Below, piece by piece: positions 11,747 through 21,916 of a stretch of 64,000 nucleotides of DNA (within the stretch, counting starts at the first letter, position 1; every line of letters starts with the position of its first letter). The DNA lies in contig CM035305.1 in the NCBI GenBank assembly GCA_002900995.3, positions 5,394,016-5,458,015 of the forward strand, in the 5' to 3' direction. Both the position numbers and the translations under genes were made by a program. A model generated the notes under the pieces. The model was not told where the DNA came from. It saw only the letters and a list, made by a program, of their open reading frames with translations, and did not search any database. Source of the DNA: Ganoderma boninense (lineage: Eukaryota > Basidiomycota > Agaricomycetes > Polyporales > Polyporaceae).

Positions 11747-14700
11747 CTAACTACCATTTTTCGGGAGAGAAATAGTGGATGCGATAGTGGGTGTCATGGG
11801 CGCAGCTCGGGCTTGCGCAGTGCGGCGCTTTACTTGGGCCTCGAGCTTGCTGCGCTGCTTGCGGACGTCATCGTCCTTGAACTTCATCGAAAACGCAAGC
11901 TCGATGAAAGCGTCGGGATTGGGCGGAGGCAAGTCGGCGGGGGGTGGGCTAAAGCTTGTAGCACAGCTTCGGGCGACGGAGACTGTAGAATAACACGTCG
12001 AGTACACGCGAATAGCGCCAAGCCAGCTCGGAACAGGAACGTTACACCTTAGACGGCCGAGGGAACATGTGAGCGGGTATCTGACAGCCTGATTAAAAGG
12101 AGACGGACCTTCAAACAAGAATACATCCCAAAGACGGACAAGGTAGTCCGGGGGCAGGGCGTCTGCAAATACAGTAGTAAACCTGTCGAAAGCACGGTCA
12201 TCAGATGCACGAAGCACACGAGGAGACGAAGCTCACCATGCGCGACAGACAACTACAGGCGATATTGCCATGCTACCGAAAAGCTTCTTCGCCGATGCAG
12301 CGTCGTTCGACTCCAGCACCTTGGCAAACAGCGTTGCGTCGACTTCGAGTTGAACGCTGCTTTTCGAGAAGTAAGGGCGCAAGTGGCTGTCCATCAGAGA
12401 GATGAACGTCCAAAACGCGTCTTCCTCCGGCGACTGAAGCAGGAGCTGGGCGGCGATCAGACTGAGACCTATATGGAACAAACAATGGACGTCAGCGGCG
12501 TCATCTAGAGACCCTACTTCGCGAAGTAGACCAGCCATAGGTCACGAGTCCACGAACCTCTCGTATACTGAATGTCTGGTACCATACACAGATACGCCTG
12601 CAACAGCTTCGCGAGCGATCCGTCCTGGAGCTGTGGATGCGCAGCGAACGACATCTGTACATCGCGCTCGATCTGCGCATATGCCGCGACCTTCTCGCGC
12701 TGTGCCAGGCGCTGATACAGGCCCTCCATCCGCTTGCCCTTGCTGTCCGTGAGCGCGGCCCACACCTGGTAGCGCACCGACGCCGGTACGCCGTCGAGCA
12801 CCATCTTGCGGATCTTCTTGCTCTTCCGCGCCTGCGACGGCGATATCGTCGACAACGTCGAGATCCAGCGGAGTTCGCGCTGGCGGTGCGCTTCGACCTG
12901 GGATGCATCGCTTTCCTTGACCGGCCTCGTGTCGCTAGGCGACGCGCTCCCCGGCTGCGCGAAAGCTTGGCCCGCACCCAGGCTGTGGCCAGAGAGCTCC
13001 GACAGCGCTGGGCTGTCCGTCCGCAGGAAACCAGGGCGTGTACTGACCGGACTTGGGCTTGGAAGCGACTCGAAGCTCCCCCCTAACGGCGACATCGGGA
13101 GTGAGGGTTTGATGAGCTCGAAGTCGGTATCTTGGACCTGCACCGTATCCTGTTCGGTAATGTACTCGCTTGTTGTGCTCACACTAACGGTGGGGCTCTT
13201 GATCGACTGATGAGATCCTTGATCGCTGGGCACGAGGCGGAGCGGGGTCATCTGTGGTCTGCCGCCGCCGCCAGCGCCGTTGCTACGCTTGTTAACATGT
13301 AGCCCAATCACACCTCCATCCGACGCTTCCTCCATCCGTGATACGCCAGACGGCGACGAGGCTTCCGACCGAACAGTGTCCACGGACAGCCGCGGGTTAG
13401 ACAGCCCTTGCGAAGCAATCCTAGTGCGCGGCGGGGATGACATATGATTAGAGAAAGACGTTCTCGTGCTAGTAGGCAACATCGCAGAACGACTGTGGCG
13501 AAGCACCCTCGGGGATCCGGGCGGCGGGAAGTTGATCACGGACCGCGGTGACGAGGGCGGGCTGGTGCTGAGGATAACGGCCTCGGGCAATGTCGCCAAC
13601 GGCGACTGGAGCTGCGGCTCAGGTGACCCTTGCCCAATGCCGTTCATCGCGAGACGCGGCGATGCGGTGCCGTTGGATTCGAGCGAAGGCCGCTCGTCTA
13701 GAGAAATCGACCTAGAAATCTGTTGCTGTGCTGGAGTGACAAGGTCCGCTGGAGGAGACGATGCTGGGAGCGGATTCGTAGACGCACGCAGGGGAGGAGA
13801 ACGTACGGGCGGAGCGACGACGGCGGACCGGCCCCCGGGGACTGTATTGGTCTGCGACTGCGACAGCGGCGAAGGCGCGTGGAGGCCCCGCAAGACCGTC
13901 GGCGAGTGCGAGACCGTCGCGCGCTGCGGCGCCGGCACGTTTGCAATCGTCGTCGTCGTCGCCATCGCCGACTTCGAGCGTTTGGTTGTGATCTGCAGAG
14001 GCCGAATTGGCGACAGAGGTGGCGATAGGGGGCTTCCCGAGATAGTGTCAGAATCGTCCCGACTGTAACAAGATTAAGAGTTATAGCGCGGTCTAGAGAA
14101 GCAAAACCAGAAGAAGATACGCACCTTCCCTCGTTCAGCGTCTGCACTTTTATGGACAAGTCCATACCGCTCGTGAGTGCAGAGAAAGACCGTGACCTCG
14201 GGCGTGACTTGTGGACCGTAGGCGTGAAGTTCGTCCGCTGGATCAGCGCTGGCCCTCCTCCCAAACCGGCAGGCCCCAGGGGCGGCCCAGCGGCACTCAG
14301 CATCTGCTCGATATGAGCCGGAGGAGGGATTGGCGGGGACGCCGCGCTCCGTCTACCCGTCGGGTCAGCGCTTCTTCGTCCGGCCAGGTCGATCGCAAGC
14401 TGAGAAGGTGGCGAAGAGCCCGGAGCGTTCAGCATCTGGGGCGGGGGCAGCGCGGGCGGAGAAGTCGCACTGCGCCGAGTCGGGTCCGCGCTCCTCCGTC
14501 CCGCGAGGTCGATCGCGAGTTGCGACGCAGGCGATCCCGTTCTGCTAGGCGTCCACGGCATCGGGGGACGAGCAGCGCGGTTTGCGGGGATATTGTTCTG
14601 CGGCTCGTGGCTGAACGTGATCGGAACTGGTCCGAACGACGTCGACAAATCGTATTCGAGTCGCCCATAGACCGTCGGCGGGGCAGGTCGCCCTTCGCGC

Positions 14701-17235
14701 CTCGCAGCAAACGCCATGCCCAGAAAATGGTGAATCGAACCGGGGGGTGGTCCCATGTGCTGAGGAGGTGGCAGCTGTTGCTGCGACGGCTGCGGGCGGC
14801 CGTACATGGGACCTGCTGTCGACGGAGCCGGTTTTGGGGCACCCGGATGCGGCATGAAGAGACTCTGTCGCATGAGGGGATGGGGCGCAGGGCGATTCGG
14901 GTCTCGGATGCGGGCCTGGGGATGTCCGGGTGGCGGAATGACGACAGGTTGCGGTGGAGGCGAGGTAGCGGGAACGGGAACGGAGACGGGGACGGAGACG
15001 GGGACGGGCATCTGGGACGTCGAAGGGCCTGGCGTAGGCATCGAAAGAGGACTTGAAGTGTCACTGGCGGTCGGGCTGTAAGGCGGTGGTGGAGGGCCTT
15101 CGGTTTCGTCCGCGTTCGAAAGCGCCAGCATCCGCTTCTCTTTCGCCGCCGAAGATTCTGCGGCTTGAGAGACGTGTGCGGGGATCGCCGGAGTAGGAGG
15201 CGGCGACTGTCTTGCTGAAAGATGCTCGTCAACAATTTCGCCAGCTTGCGACTTGGCCGTCATCGGCATGCCCTCGCGCTCTTCGGATGGGGGGTGGCTC
15301 TCGCGGGAATCCGTCCTCTCGTCTTCACCCGCGTCAGCCCGCCTCTTCGCGTTAGTCGCGGCAGCCGTATTGGACGGATACAGGGGAGACACGAGCGTCG
15401 GAGAGCCGAACGTTCCCGAAGTCGCAGAAGGGAGGGACGGCGAAGCTTGGGGCGAACCGAATGTCGTATGCAGCAGCGGAGACGGCTGCGGCTCCTTGTT
15501 GAACGTCAGCGGCGCCGGCCTGTTCTTCTCCAACTTGCTCGGCTCCTTGGCGTCGTCGACATCCGCGGGGGTAGTCGACTCTGCTAACCGCGACGGAAGC
15601 TTCCCCTTCGATTCCTTCCGCTCGCGTCCGCTGCTGGTCGACTCCACGCTCGTGCGCTGGTTCGGCATTGGCGGGGCGTCCGACCCAGACCCAATGGTGT
15701 AGATCGAGCCCTTGGAAAAACGGGACATTTTCGAGGCCATCGAGAACCGCGAGTAACGGTACTGGTCGTATATGTCGTCCGCACCCTCCCAATCGCCTTC
15801 GCCGTCGGACTCGTACTCGGACTCCGAACGAGCCATCTCAAGCGAACGAGGGGATGTCGGCGAACGAGAGGATGTCGGCGAACGAGGGGACAGTGGTTCC
15901 ACTCCCGGTAGGGGCCCTGGCGGAGGATGGTTTGCGCTCATAGGTGGAGAGTGGGAGTACTGCGAAGCGGAGGGTTCAGAAAACTCGGAGCGCCCGGTGA
16001 GCGGAGGCTCTAGCGCATTCATGTTCGGTAGCACCTGTGTCGTACTGCATGGGCTCTCCGAGTACTGTGAATTAGAGCGCAGAGAGTCGGCGTAGTCGAG
16101 GGCCTCATCGATAGCAGATTCCGGGGACTTGACTCGAGGGATCGGGATGGACGGCGAGTCGTCATCCTCAGAGTCAGAATCGCCCATGCCTCCCACGAAG
16201 TCCTGCAAGAGGGAGAGTCCGATGTTGCCAGCGCCGTTGTCCGACATGGCAATAGAGATGCGGTGGTTTGACTGGTCGTCCGAGTAGATGCTGGAGTCGC
16301 GGTCGACGGGAGGGAAGCGAGACGTGGTAGGGTCCGGCAAGTGCGGATGCTCTATCGGACTGTCGGTGCTGAGCTGCTTGGCGAGGTGGTCAATTCGAAG
16401 CGGAGGCGCCAGGGGTGCAGCTTCCCACTGATCGTCATCATGGTCGGATGCGATGCTGACCTCGTCATGACTGTAGTCCGCTGGAGTTTCGGGCATGGAA
16501 GAAAAGGACGTCGCTTGGGATTCGTGGCTCATGGAGCGTTCAGGATGGGAGGAGGAAGAGCCATGGCCGCTGGATTGCTCCGGCTGAGGGGATGGGGGGG
16601 CATGGGAGAAGGCGGTGATGGAGATGGTGCTCGAGGACGAAAGGCTCGGCGCAATGGGTGGAGAGGACACATCTGGCTCGCGTGTGACAGAGATCACGGG
16701 CGACTGCAACTCACGGACAGAGGTCATGACCGGCGAAGGCGGGTCACGGACGACAGATACAGCAGGCGAGACGGCATCGCGAGCGAAGACGGTGAGGGCG
16801 CTCTGGGAAGAGGACGGGCGGGAGACGGGAGAGGCAGTCGACAGTCTCTTTGTGAGAACAGGCTTTTTGAGGCGGCCATGGAATCGCACGGCTTCTCCAC
16901 GAAAGTGGCCGACGACGCCCTCGCAATAGCCCTTGCACAGGATCAGCGGCGAAATCTTGAGACAGGGCTAGTGGCATACTTACGAGGTAAAGGTCGACCT
17001 GGCCTGGCACTTGCATGAGGACTGTAATCTCGTCGTCCTGACATAACGTTGGGGGCGGCGTGGGGATGAGGATTAGTGGGATTAATATCGGGAGGGTGCC
17101 ATGTGGGCGCGGTCGTACCTGCATGAACATGAGATCCTCTGCGCGCTCTGCCACGCAATCCTGGAGAGCGGTGCATTTTCCAATCCCTCCCTTGGCTGCG
17201 AAGCGGGTCCACCTCCCCAGCTGGCCGGCGTCCAT
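11747..17235 (-). CDS. SH3-like and TBC (Rab-GAP fold) domain protein
   Basis: Seven exons: 17235-17119, 17037-16984, 16931-14125, 14062-12558, 12468-12237, 12182-12109, 12047-11747, about 1,697 codons. The N-terminus (WTRFAAKGGIGKCTA) leads into an SH3-like module (DDEITVLMQVPGQ, then LYLGYCEGVVGHF) ending in KLKKP-type basic residues. About 1,300 residues of Ser/Pro-rich disorder follow. A C-terminal TBC domain (about aa 1400-1650) carries DGVPASVRYQVWAAL, PEEDAFWTF, YLVRLWDVFLFEG and FLFRAGLALFACTRR. TBC proteins normally stimulate GTP hydrolysis by Rabs through an Arg finger (IxxDxxR) and a Gln finger (YxQ). Here those read IERDVQM and YTR, so both fingers are absent. The summed exons are one base short of a whole frame. 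The break falls in a G6 run at 11939-11944 (C6 on the coding strand), and restoring one base would keep the PDAFIEL tail in frame. The start was taken at the ATG at 17235. Confidence 0.85.
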
Positions 17236-19712
17236 GTTCACGAGATTGTGGCGGGTACAAGCAAGGCCGGTCGATATCGGGGCCTGTTACGAGAACCAAA
17301 GGAGTGGGAGCAAGCGGAAAAACTAAGGAGAGGAGAAAGAGGGGTATGGGGGTCGACGACGGGGAGGAGGAGGACGTTGACGTCGAGGACGGACTCAAGA
17401 AACGAGTGCACAGGCGACCTCCGTCAAACCCTAACTACGCTTCTGAAACATGTTAAGGTTAGGGCTAGGGTTCCCATTTCGGCACTCGGCCGGAGTCAGT
17501 GGTCACGGCGGAGGCACCCTCGGGCCTCGACGACGACAACTTCAGCCCCAACGTCAAAGTCTAAGACTCTGAAGCTGCTGCTAGGCTCGGTGGGTATCAC
17601 TTGTTTTGCATATCAATGTGCTGATTTATTCCCAATCATCGAAACAGATCGGAAGTTTGTACTGTCTCGACTCTGCTGTCACAATCGGGATTCGCTCGAA
17701 CTCCGACCCAGTCTCCTTGCGCTCTTCGCACCGTTGCCCGTCGACTGGTCCTGCCTGGTCACACTCCACACGTCCATCACCGTCGTGCCGGGACAAGACA
17801 ATGCCCAAGAACTGGATGAAGATCTGGCCCGTGCTCCTCGAACCGTACATATCGGCAGCCGTCGACGAGTATTGATTCCTCGCTCTTCGTTCGTCGCCAC
17901 GAACCGGCATCATGTTCACCTCGACCGTCGTTCCCGACCGCGCGTTTACGCCGCATCGCATCCGTCGAAATGTCGCCGCTCGAGCGCTCTGTACTTACCG
18001 CTGCTCATTTCAAAAGAGCCACCTTCCTCTGGGCGGCCTCGAAGAGAGGTCGAATAAGTAGCAATGACATCGCCTGGTCATTGAACAGATGTGGTTCCTC
18101 CACTACCGCGAACATGAAGAACCAAATTTGTATTGCCTGATGGCCATGGAGAAACGCGCTCGTCGTCAGAGACCTCCATACATTACTTATACGTTGAAGA
18201 CCGGGCGCATGACTTTCTGATGTCCGTCCTTTAGCCACGCCCGGCGACGTCCAGTACGAGTACGTCCTCTCTCCGCCTAGCAATTCTCATGTCTGACTTT
18301 GTTCACCCTCGCGCCGTTGCTGCTGCTGCTTCCTTGCCACAGGTTCCGCAAACCCTCGATTGTGCCCTGCACCGCTCAGGGAGAGCGAGCCTGAACTAGG
18401 TGGTCTCACAATAAGTTTACCCAGCAATCTTCCAGGTCCCACGCCTAAACATGCGTCGTAAAACACCGCCGGCCAACTCGGAGTCTCAAGGGGATCGACT
18501 CCGAACCTAAAGCGTTGGCGCACACTGTGTTCTTGCAACGCAACTCTGAGCTTTGAAAGGTATAACGGAAACGTGTTTCTTATCGAGGAGGGTGTTCAGG
18601 ACTTGTCTCCATGCGCACTGCACATCTTGGTATTCATTTACGGGGCCTCGACCTTGAGTACGCATTCGCAAGGCGCTGTAAAGCCGCACACATCACAGCT
18701 CCCGACCGCGTCCTGCACATCGGGATCCGATGAAGATTTGACTTCGTACCTAGTCCGCCCATATCCACGAATCTCGGGTCAAAAACACAAACACTCGCCC
18801 ATGCTCTGGCTGGGATCTTTCATGGCTTCAAGTTCCACAACGCAGGCGTTCGAGGTCAGACTCATCTTATGTTTTAACCATCTCTCCAGTGGCACTCCGA
18901 GATTCCAGTTCGATTCGTGGGCGTAGCTCTGAACATTCGCAAAGCATCATTTCCTCACATCTTCCCGCGGAGAAGTCGAAACATGTTTATCAGAGTGCTG
19001 TCGTCTATGCGTTACTGATGGGCCAACAAAAATGTCGAGCGTGAGTTATGAACTGTCCATGGCACCTTCCCGGGGCTGTGAGCGTGGGCATCATTCTACC
19101 GTGACCGCTTTGCACCCACATACCGCGGGTTATGGGAAGGTGCAAAGGGGATGGACCCTAGGGTCGAGATAAACCCTACCCTAGGGTTTAAATTACTTTC
19201 TATGGCAATTCTGAAACTCTGAAGTACAGTCGACATACAGGTGGAATAATGAAGGCTATGAAATACATAGAGGAACTCGCAAAAAAACAAATACAGCATA
19301 ACAGGCGCACATGGACCGCTGCTGTAGGTGGCACTCCTAGAGGGCCACGCACAGCACAGCTGCCTCAGCATAGGTATGAGGCTGCAAGTACGCAGGGTGT
19401 GTGGTCGGGCTTCCAGGAGTACCAGTGCTAGTCGAGGCATACGTGCACCGGGACTAGATGCCTGCTGATGGCCTTCCAGGAGGGCTACGTAGTTCAACAC
19501 TGATGTTGACAAACAATAATACATTTTTCTGACCAAGCAGATATATACATATTACATGGGCAAGTGATGGCGCGACGCAGTACAAGAACATTTCAAGCAT
19601 GAGAGGTCGACACTACAGTGCGAAGAAGGTACCACAGCCACACAAACCCTTTTCCTCATCTTCGTGCTGCTGAGAACTGTCTTCAACAACAGCGATGCTC
19701 GACATGTACACA
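17236..19712. other. Intergenic, possible gene remnants, no supported gene
   Basis: About 2.5 kb. Open minus-strand segments at 18005-18283 (with NVWRSLTTSAFLHGHQ) and 18287-18689 look somewhat protein-like, but I could not join them with convincing splice sites or recognise a family. Degenerate TTAGGG-like words occur near 17455 and CCCTA words near 19150, too few to be a telomeric tract. The first 200 bp upstream of the TBC gene are presumably its promoter. Confidence 0.4.
19331..19487. repeat. Palindromic-core repeat array A (3 units)
   Basis: Three copies of a short near-palindromic core lie about 60-80 bp apart: ACTCCTAGAGGGCCAC (19333-19348), GGGCTTCCAGGAGTACC (19407-19423) and TGGCCTTCCAGGAGGGCT (19469-19486). 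The same core recurs in the arrays at 24.6, 28.2 and 29.1 kb. The sequence between cores is not obviously conserved. It lies just 3' of the coiled-coil gene. Confidence 0.5.
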
Positions 19713-20578
19713 CTATTGAATGTGAAAGATAAGCAGGCGCACCTGAGACGAATCAAACAGGACTTACGCTGGGAACGGGAGCATAGGGAGAGATAGGATG
19801 GGCAGGGCAGGAAGGCCGGGAACAGGAGGGAGTGGGCGCACTGGAGCAGGTCGACGGGGTGGCAGCTAGCTGGACGTCAGATGTGTAGGACAATACTGAC
19901 GGAGTCACGTACCTGGCGTACTACAACAGCAGGAGGAGAGCGGATGCGAGCCTCGCAACGTCTGAGGAGGTGCTCGCGCACCTCCGCCGCCTCACCGCGC
20001 ACCTCCGCAGCCGCACCGCGCACCGCCGCCGCACCGCGCACCGCCGCCGCCTCACCGCGCACCTCCGCCGCCGCACCGCGCACCGCCGCCGCCTCACCGC
20101 GCACCTCCGCCGCCGCACCGCGCATGTCCGCCATCTCCTTGCGCCCGTCCGCCATCTCCTCGCGCTCATCCGCCGCGGCGTGCTCGTCCGCTGCCTTGTC
20201 ACGCTCCTCCGCTACCTCGTCGCACTTGCCCACCATGAGGTCGCCATCTCCCGGTTGGTAGAAAAGGCCAGCGAACTTGCTGATGTCGTCGGTTTGGAAG
20301 TCCGAGAGCTGCGACTCAGCGCGAGAGGGCGGGGGCGTAAGAGAGGGCTCGGAAGACGCGACGTAGGTACTGGATGAGTCGATGCTGGCGCTGACATCTG
20401 GGAGGCTCGGGATAGAAGAGGGGGAGTCCACGCGGGAAGGAACGAGCTCGTCATTCGAGGCGGGGCTCGCCGGCGGGGTTCGAGAGACTTCGTCAGCGTC
20501 GCAGGCAGCGCGGACCGTGGCGTTGCTCGCGGTCGAGCCGGGGATGGAGTACAGAGACGACGGGGAGAGTGAGCGCAT
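19713..20578 (-). CDS. Ala/Glu/Arg tandem-repeat coiled-coil protein
   Basis: Three exons (20578-19913, 19869-19768, 19742-19713) give exactly 265 aa. The splice sites are GTACGT, GTAAGT and good AGs. The N-terminal half is Ser/Pro-rich (MRSLSPSSLYSIPGST). Aa about 125-145 contain an ordered-looking segment (DDISKFAGLFYQPGDGD). From about aa 150 the protein becomes a run of charged heptads (EERDKAADEHAAADEREE), then near-identical seven-residue repeats of the type RGAAAEV/RGEAAAV, encoded by 21-nt DNA repeats at about 19975-20130. This predicts a continuous alpha-helix or coiled coil. The tail is Pro/Ser/Cys-rich. The function is unknown and no family is recognised. The gene is divergent from the helicase gene, with a 258-bp palindrome between them. 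Confidence 0.6.
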
Positions 20579-20935
20579 GGTGGGGGGGTTGAGTGCCTGC
20601 GCGCTACGGACGCCAGGCAGGACCTTTAAATACTGGTTAGTGCGGAGGCCGAGAAGACCACTTACGCAACATGGGCGACAACGAGGCAGCCACGAAGGCA
20701 CGGAAACGGAAACTTTAAGTAGGACAATACGAGATGTGGAACACCAGAGGAAGACTCGGCCAGTAAAGGAAAAGAACTCGGTTCTTAAAGGAGGTCGTCA
20801 GTCCCGCGTGCAGAACGTAAACAACACAGACGTTCCAGAACGGCTCACCGGTCGGCAGGAGAAGAGGCCGATCACGCCTAACAAAGCAGTGGGCCTGCTA
20901 AATTCATGCTAAGTTAGATCGCGCGAGGGTTTAAC

Positions 20936-21193
20936 CCTTTGACCCCAATAGCGCGCGTTGTGTCCAGGATCAAAGTCCAGCACGGAAGGAGGTCGCGAAG
21001 TGTTAACTCATCACAACCCGGAGGATGGCGGCCATGTTCCGTGTCGCCAATCGGCCGCAAGGCCGAGTGACGACACGGAACGGCGACATGGAACATGGCC
21101 GCCATCCTCCGGGTTGTGTTGAGTTAACACTTCGCGACCTCCTTCCGTGCTGGACTTAGATCCTGGCACGACGCGCGCTAGTGGGGTCAAAGG
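20936..21193. repeat. 258-bp near-perfect palindrome (foldback element)
   Basis: The left arm begins CCTTTGACCCCAATAGCGCG and the right arm ends with its near-exact reverse complement, finishing GGGGTCAAAGG at 21193. The arms are about 115 bp with only a handful of mismatches, and the centre (about 21050-21080) also contains CCGTGTCG inverted copies. No clear target-site duplication is visible. It has the shape of a non-autonomous foldback/MITE element, or of a cruciform or hairpin-RNA source, in the region between two divergent genes. Confidence 0.85.
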
Positions 21194-21358
21194 AAAGGCG
21201 GACGTACATACAGTGGTGAAGTCGGGTGCCCCGATTCTGGAGGGTGAGGAACATTCGGTGATATCCGCGGGTGAAGCGGAAGATGGAGTGTCGACGCGAC
21301 TATACGAACAAGCGGGAGGGAGAAGCAAACGGTGGGTGCGTCGGGTGGAGAACGAAAC

Positions 21359-21458
21359 GGGCTTCCCAGGACCTGCAGAAAAGGCTAGTGCGTGAGCGGC
21401 CCGCGGGCTACCGCTGGAGAGCCGCATAGCCGGCTGGCCTTCCTCGAAGGCCATGCAG
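21359..21458. repeat. Two diverged palindromic cores
   Basis: GGGCTTCCCAGGACCTG (21359-21375) and CTGGCCTTCCTCGAAGGCC (21434-21452) resemble the core of the arrays at 19.3, 24.6, 28.2 and 29.1 kb, and lie about 79 bp apart, a spacing typical of those arrays. The second copy is a strong palindrome in itself (GGCCTTCCTCGAAGGCC). They sit in the upstream region of the helicase gene. Confidence 0.35.
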
Positions 21459-21824
21459 ACACACACCTGCTTCACCCCTCTACCTGCGCCATTCCCCTCT
21501 CGACCTCCATAGCGCAACGTCGCCGGCTTCAAAGCATTCCAGCGGGACGAGCAAAGGCAAGGATTCCGGCTGCTCCTCTGTAGGGCTGGCTGACGGAGTT
21601 TATGGAAGTCTTAGGGTCCGCGTTTCCCGTCGAGATTCACTGACTGGTGCCTGGGTATTCCCCCAATCCGGCGAGGAAAACGGTGAGCATGCTCCCATTT
21701 GCAGCTTTTTGGGAACAAGTGAACGGCACACTTGGCTGTCTAGGAAACTGAATTCCATGGAATCGCTGCGCGGCGCAAGTCCGTGGCGCGGATTCACGCT
21801 CAGGCAAAGAGGCGGGGCTAGGCA

Positions 21825-21868
21825 TATAAGGTCAGCCCACCGCTCCCACCGCTCCCACCGCTCGTGCG
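21825..21868 (+). promoter_or_regulatory. TATA box and short tandem repeat, helicase promoter
   Basis: TATAAG at 21825-21830 is followed directly by tandem copies of the 9-mer CGCTCCCAC (21841-21858, with a partial third). The start codon lies about 90 nt downstream, at 21917. This is the expected position for a fungal core promoter and pyrimidine-rich initiator. Confidence 0.45.
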
Positions 21869-21916
21869 CTCCTTTCACCTCCCCCAACTCCCCGCGCCCC
21901 CATCTCCTCCGGCGCC

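Noticed and set aside
17440..17480. TTAGGG-like words suggesting an internal telomeric tract
   Set aside because: Only two imperfect copies; no tandem array. The CCCTA words near 19150 are also isolated.
17606..18690. Multi-exon gene on either strand
   Set aside because: Some segments look protein-like, but no in-phase splice chain or known motif was found.
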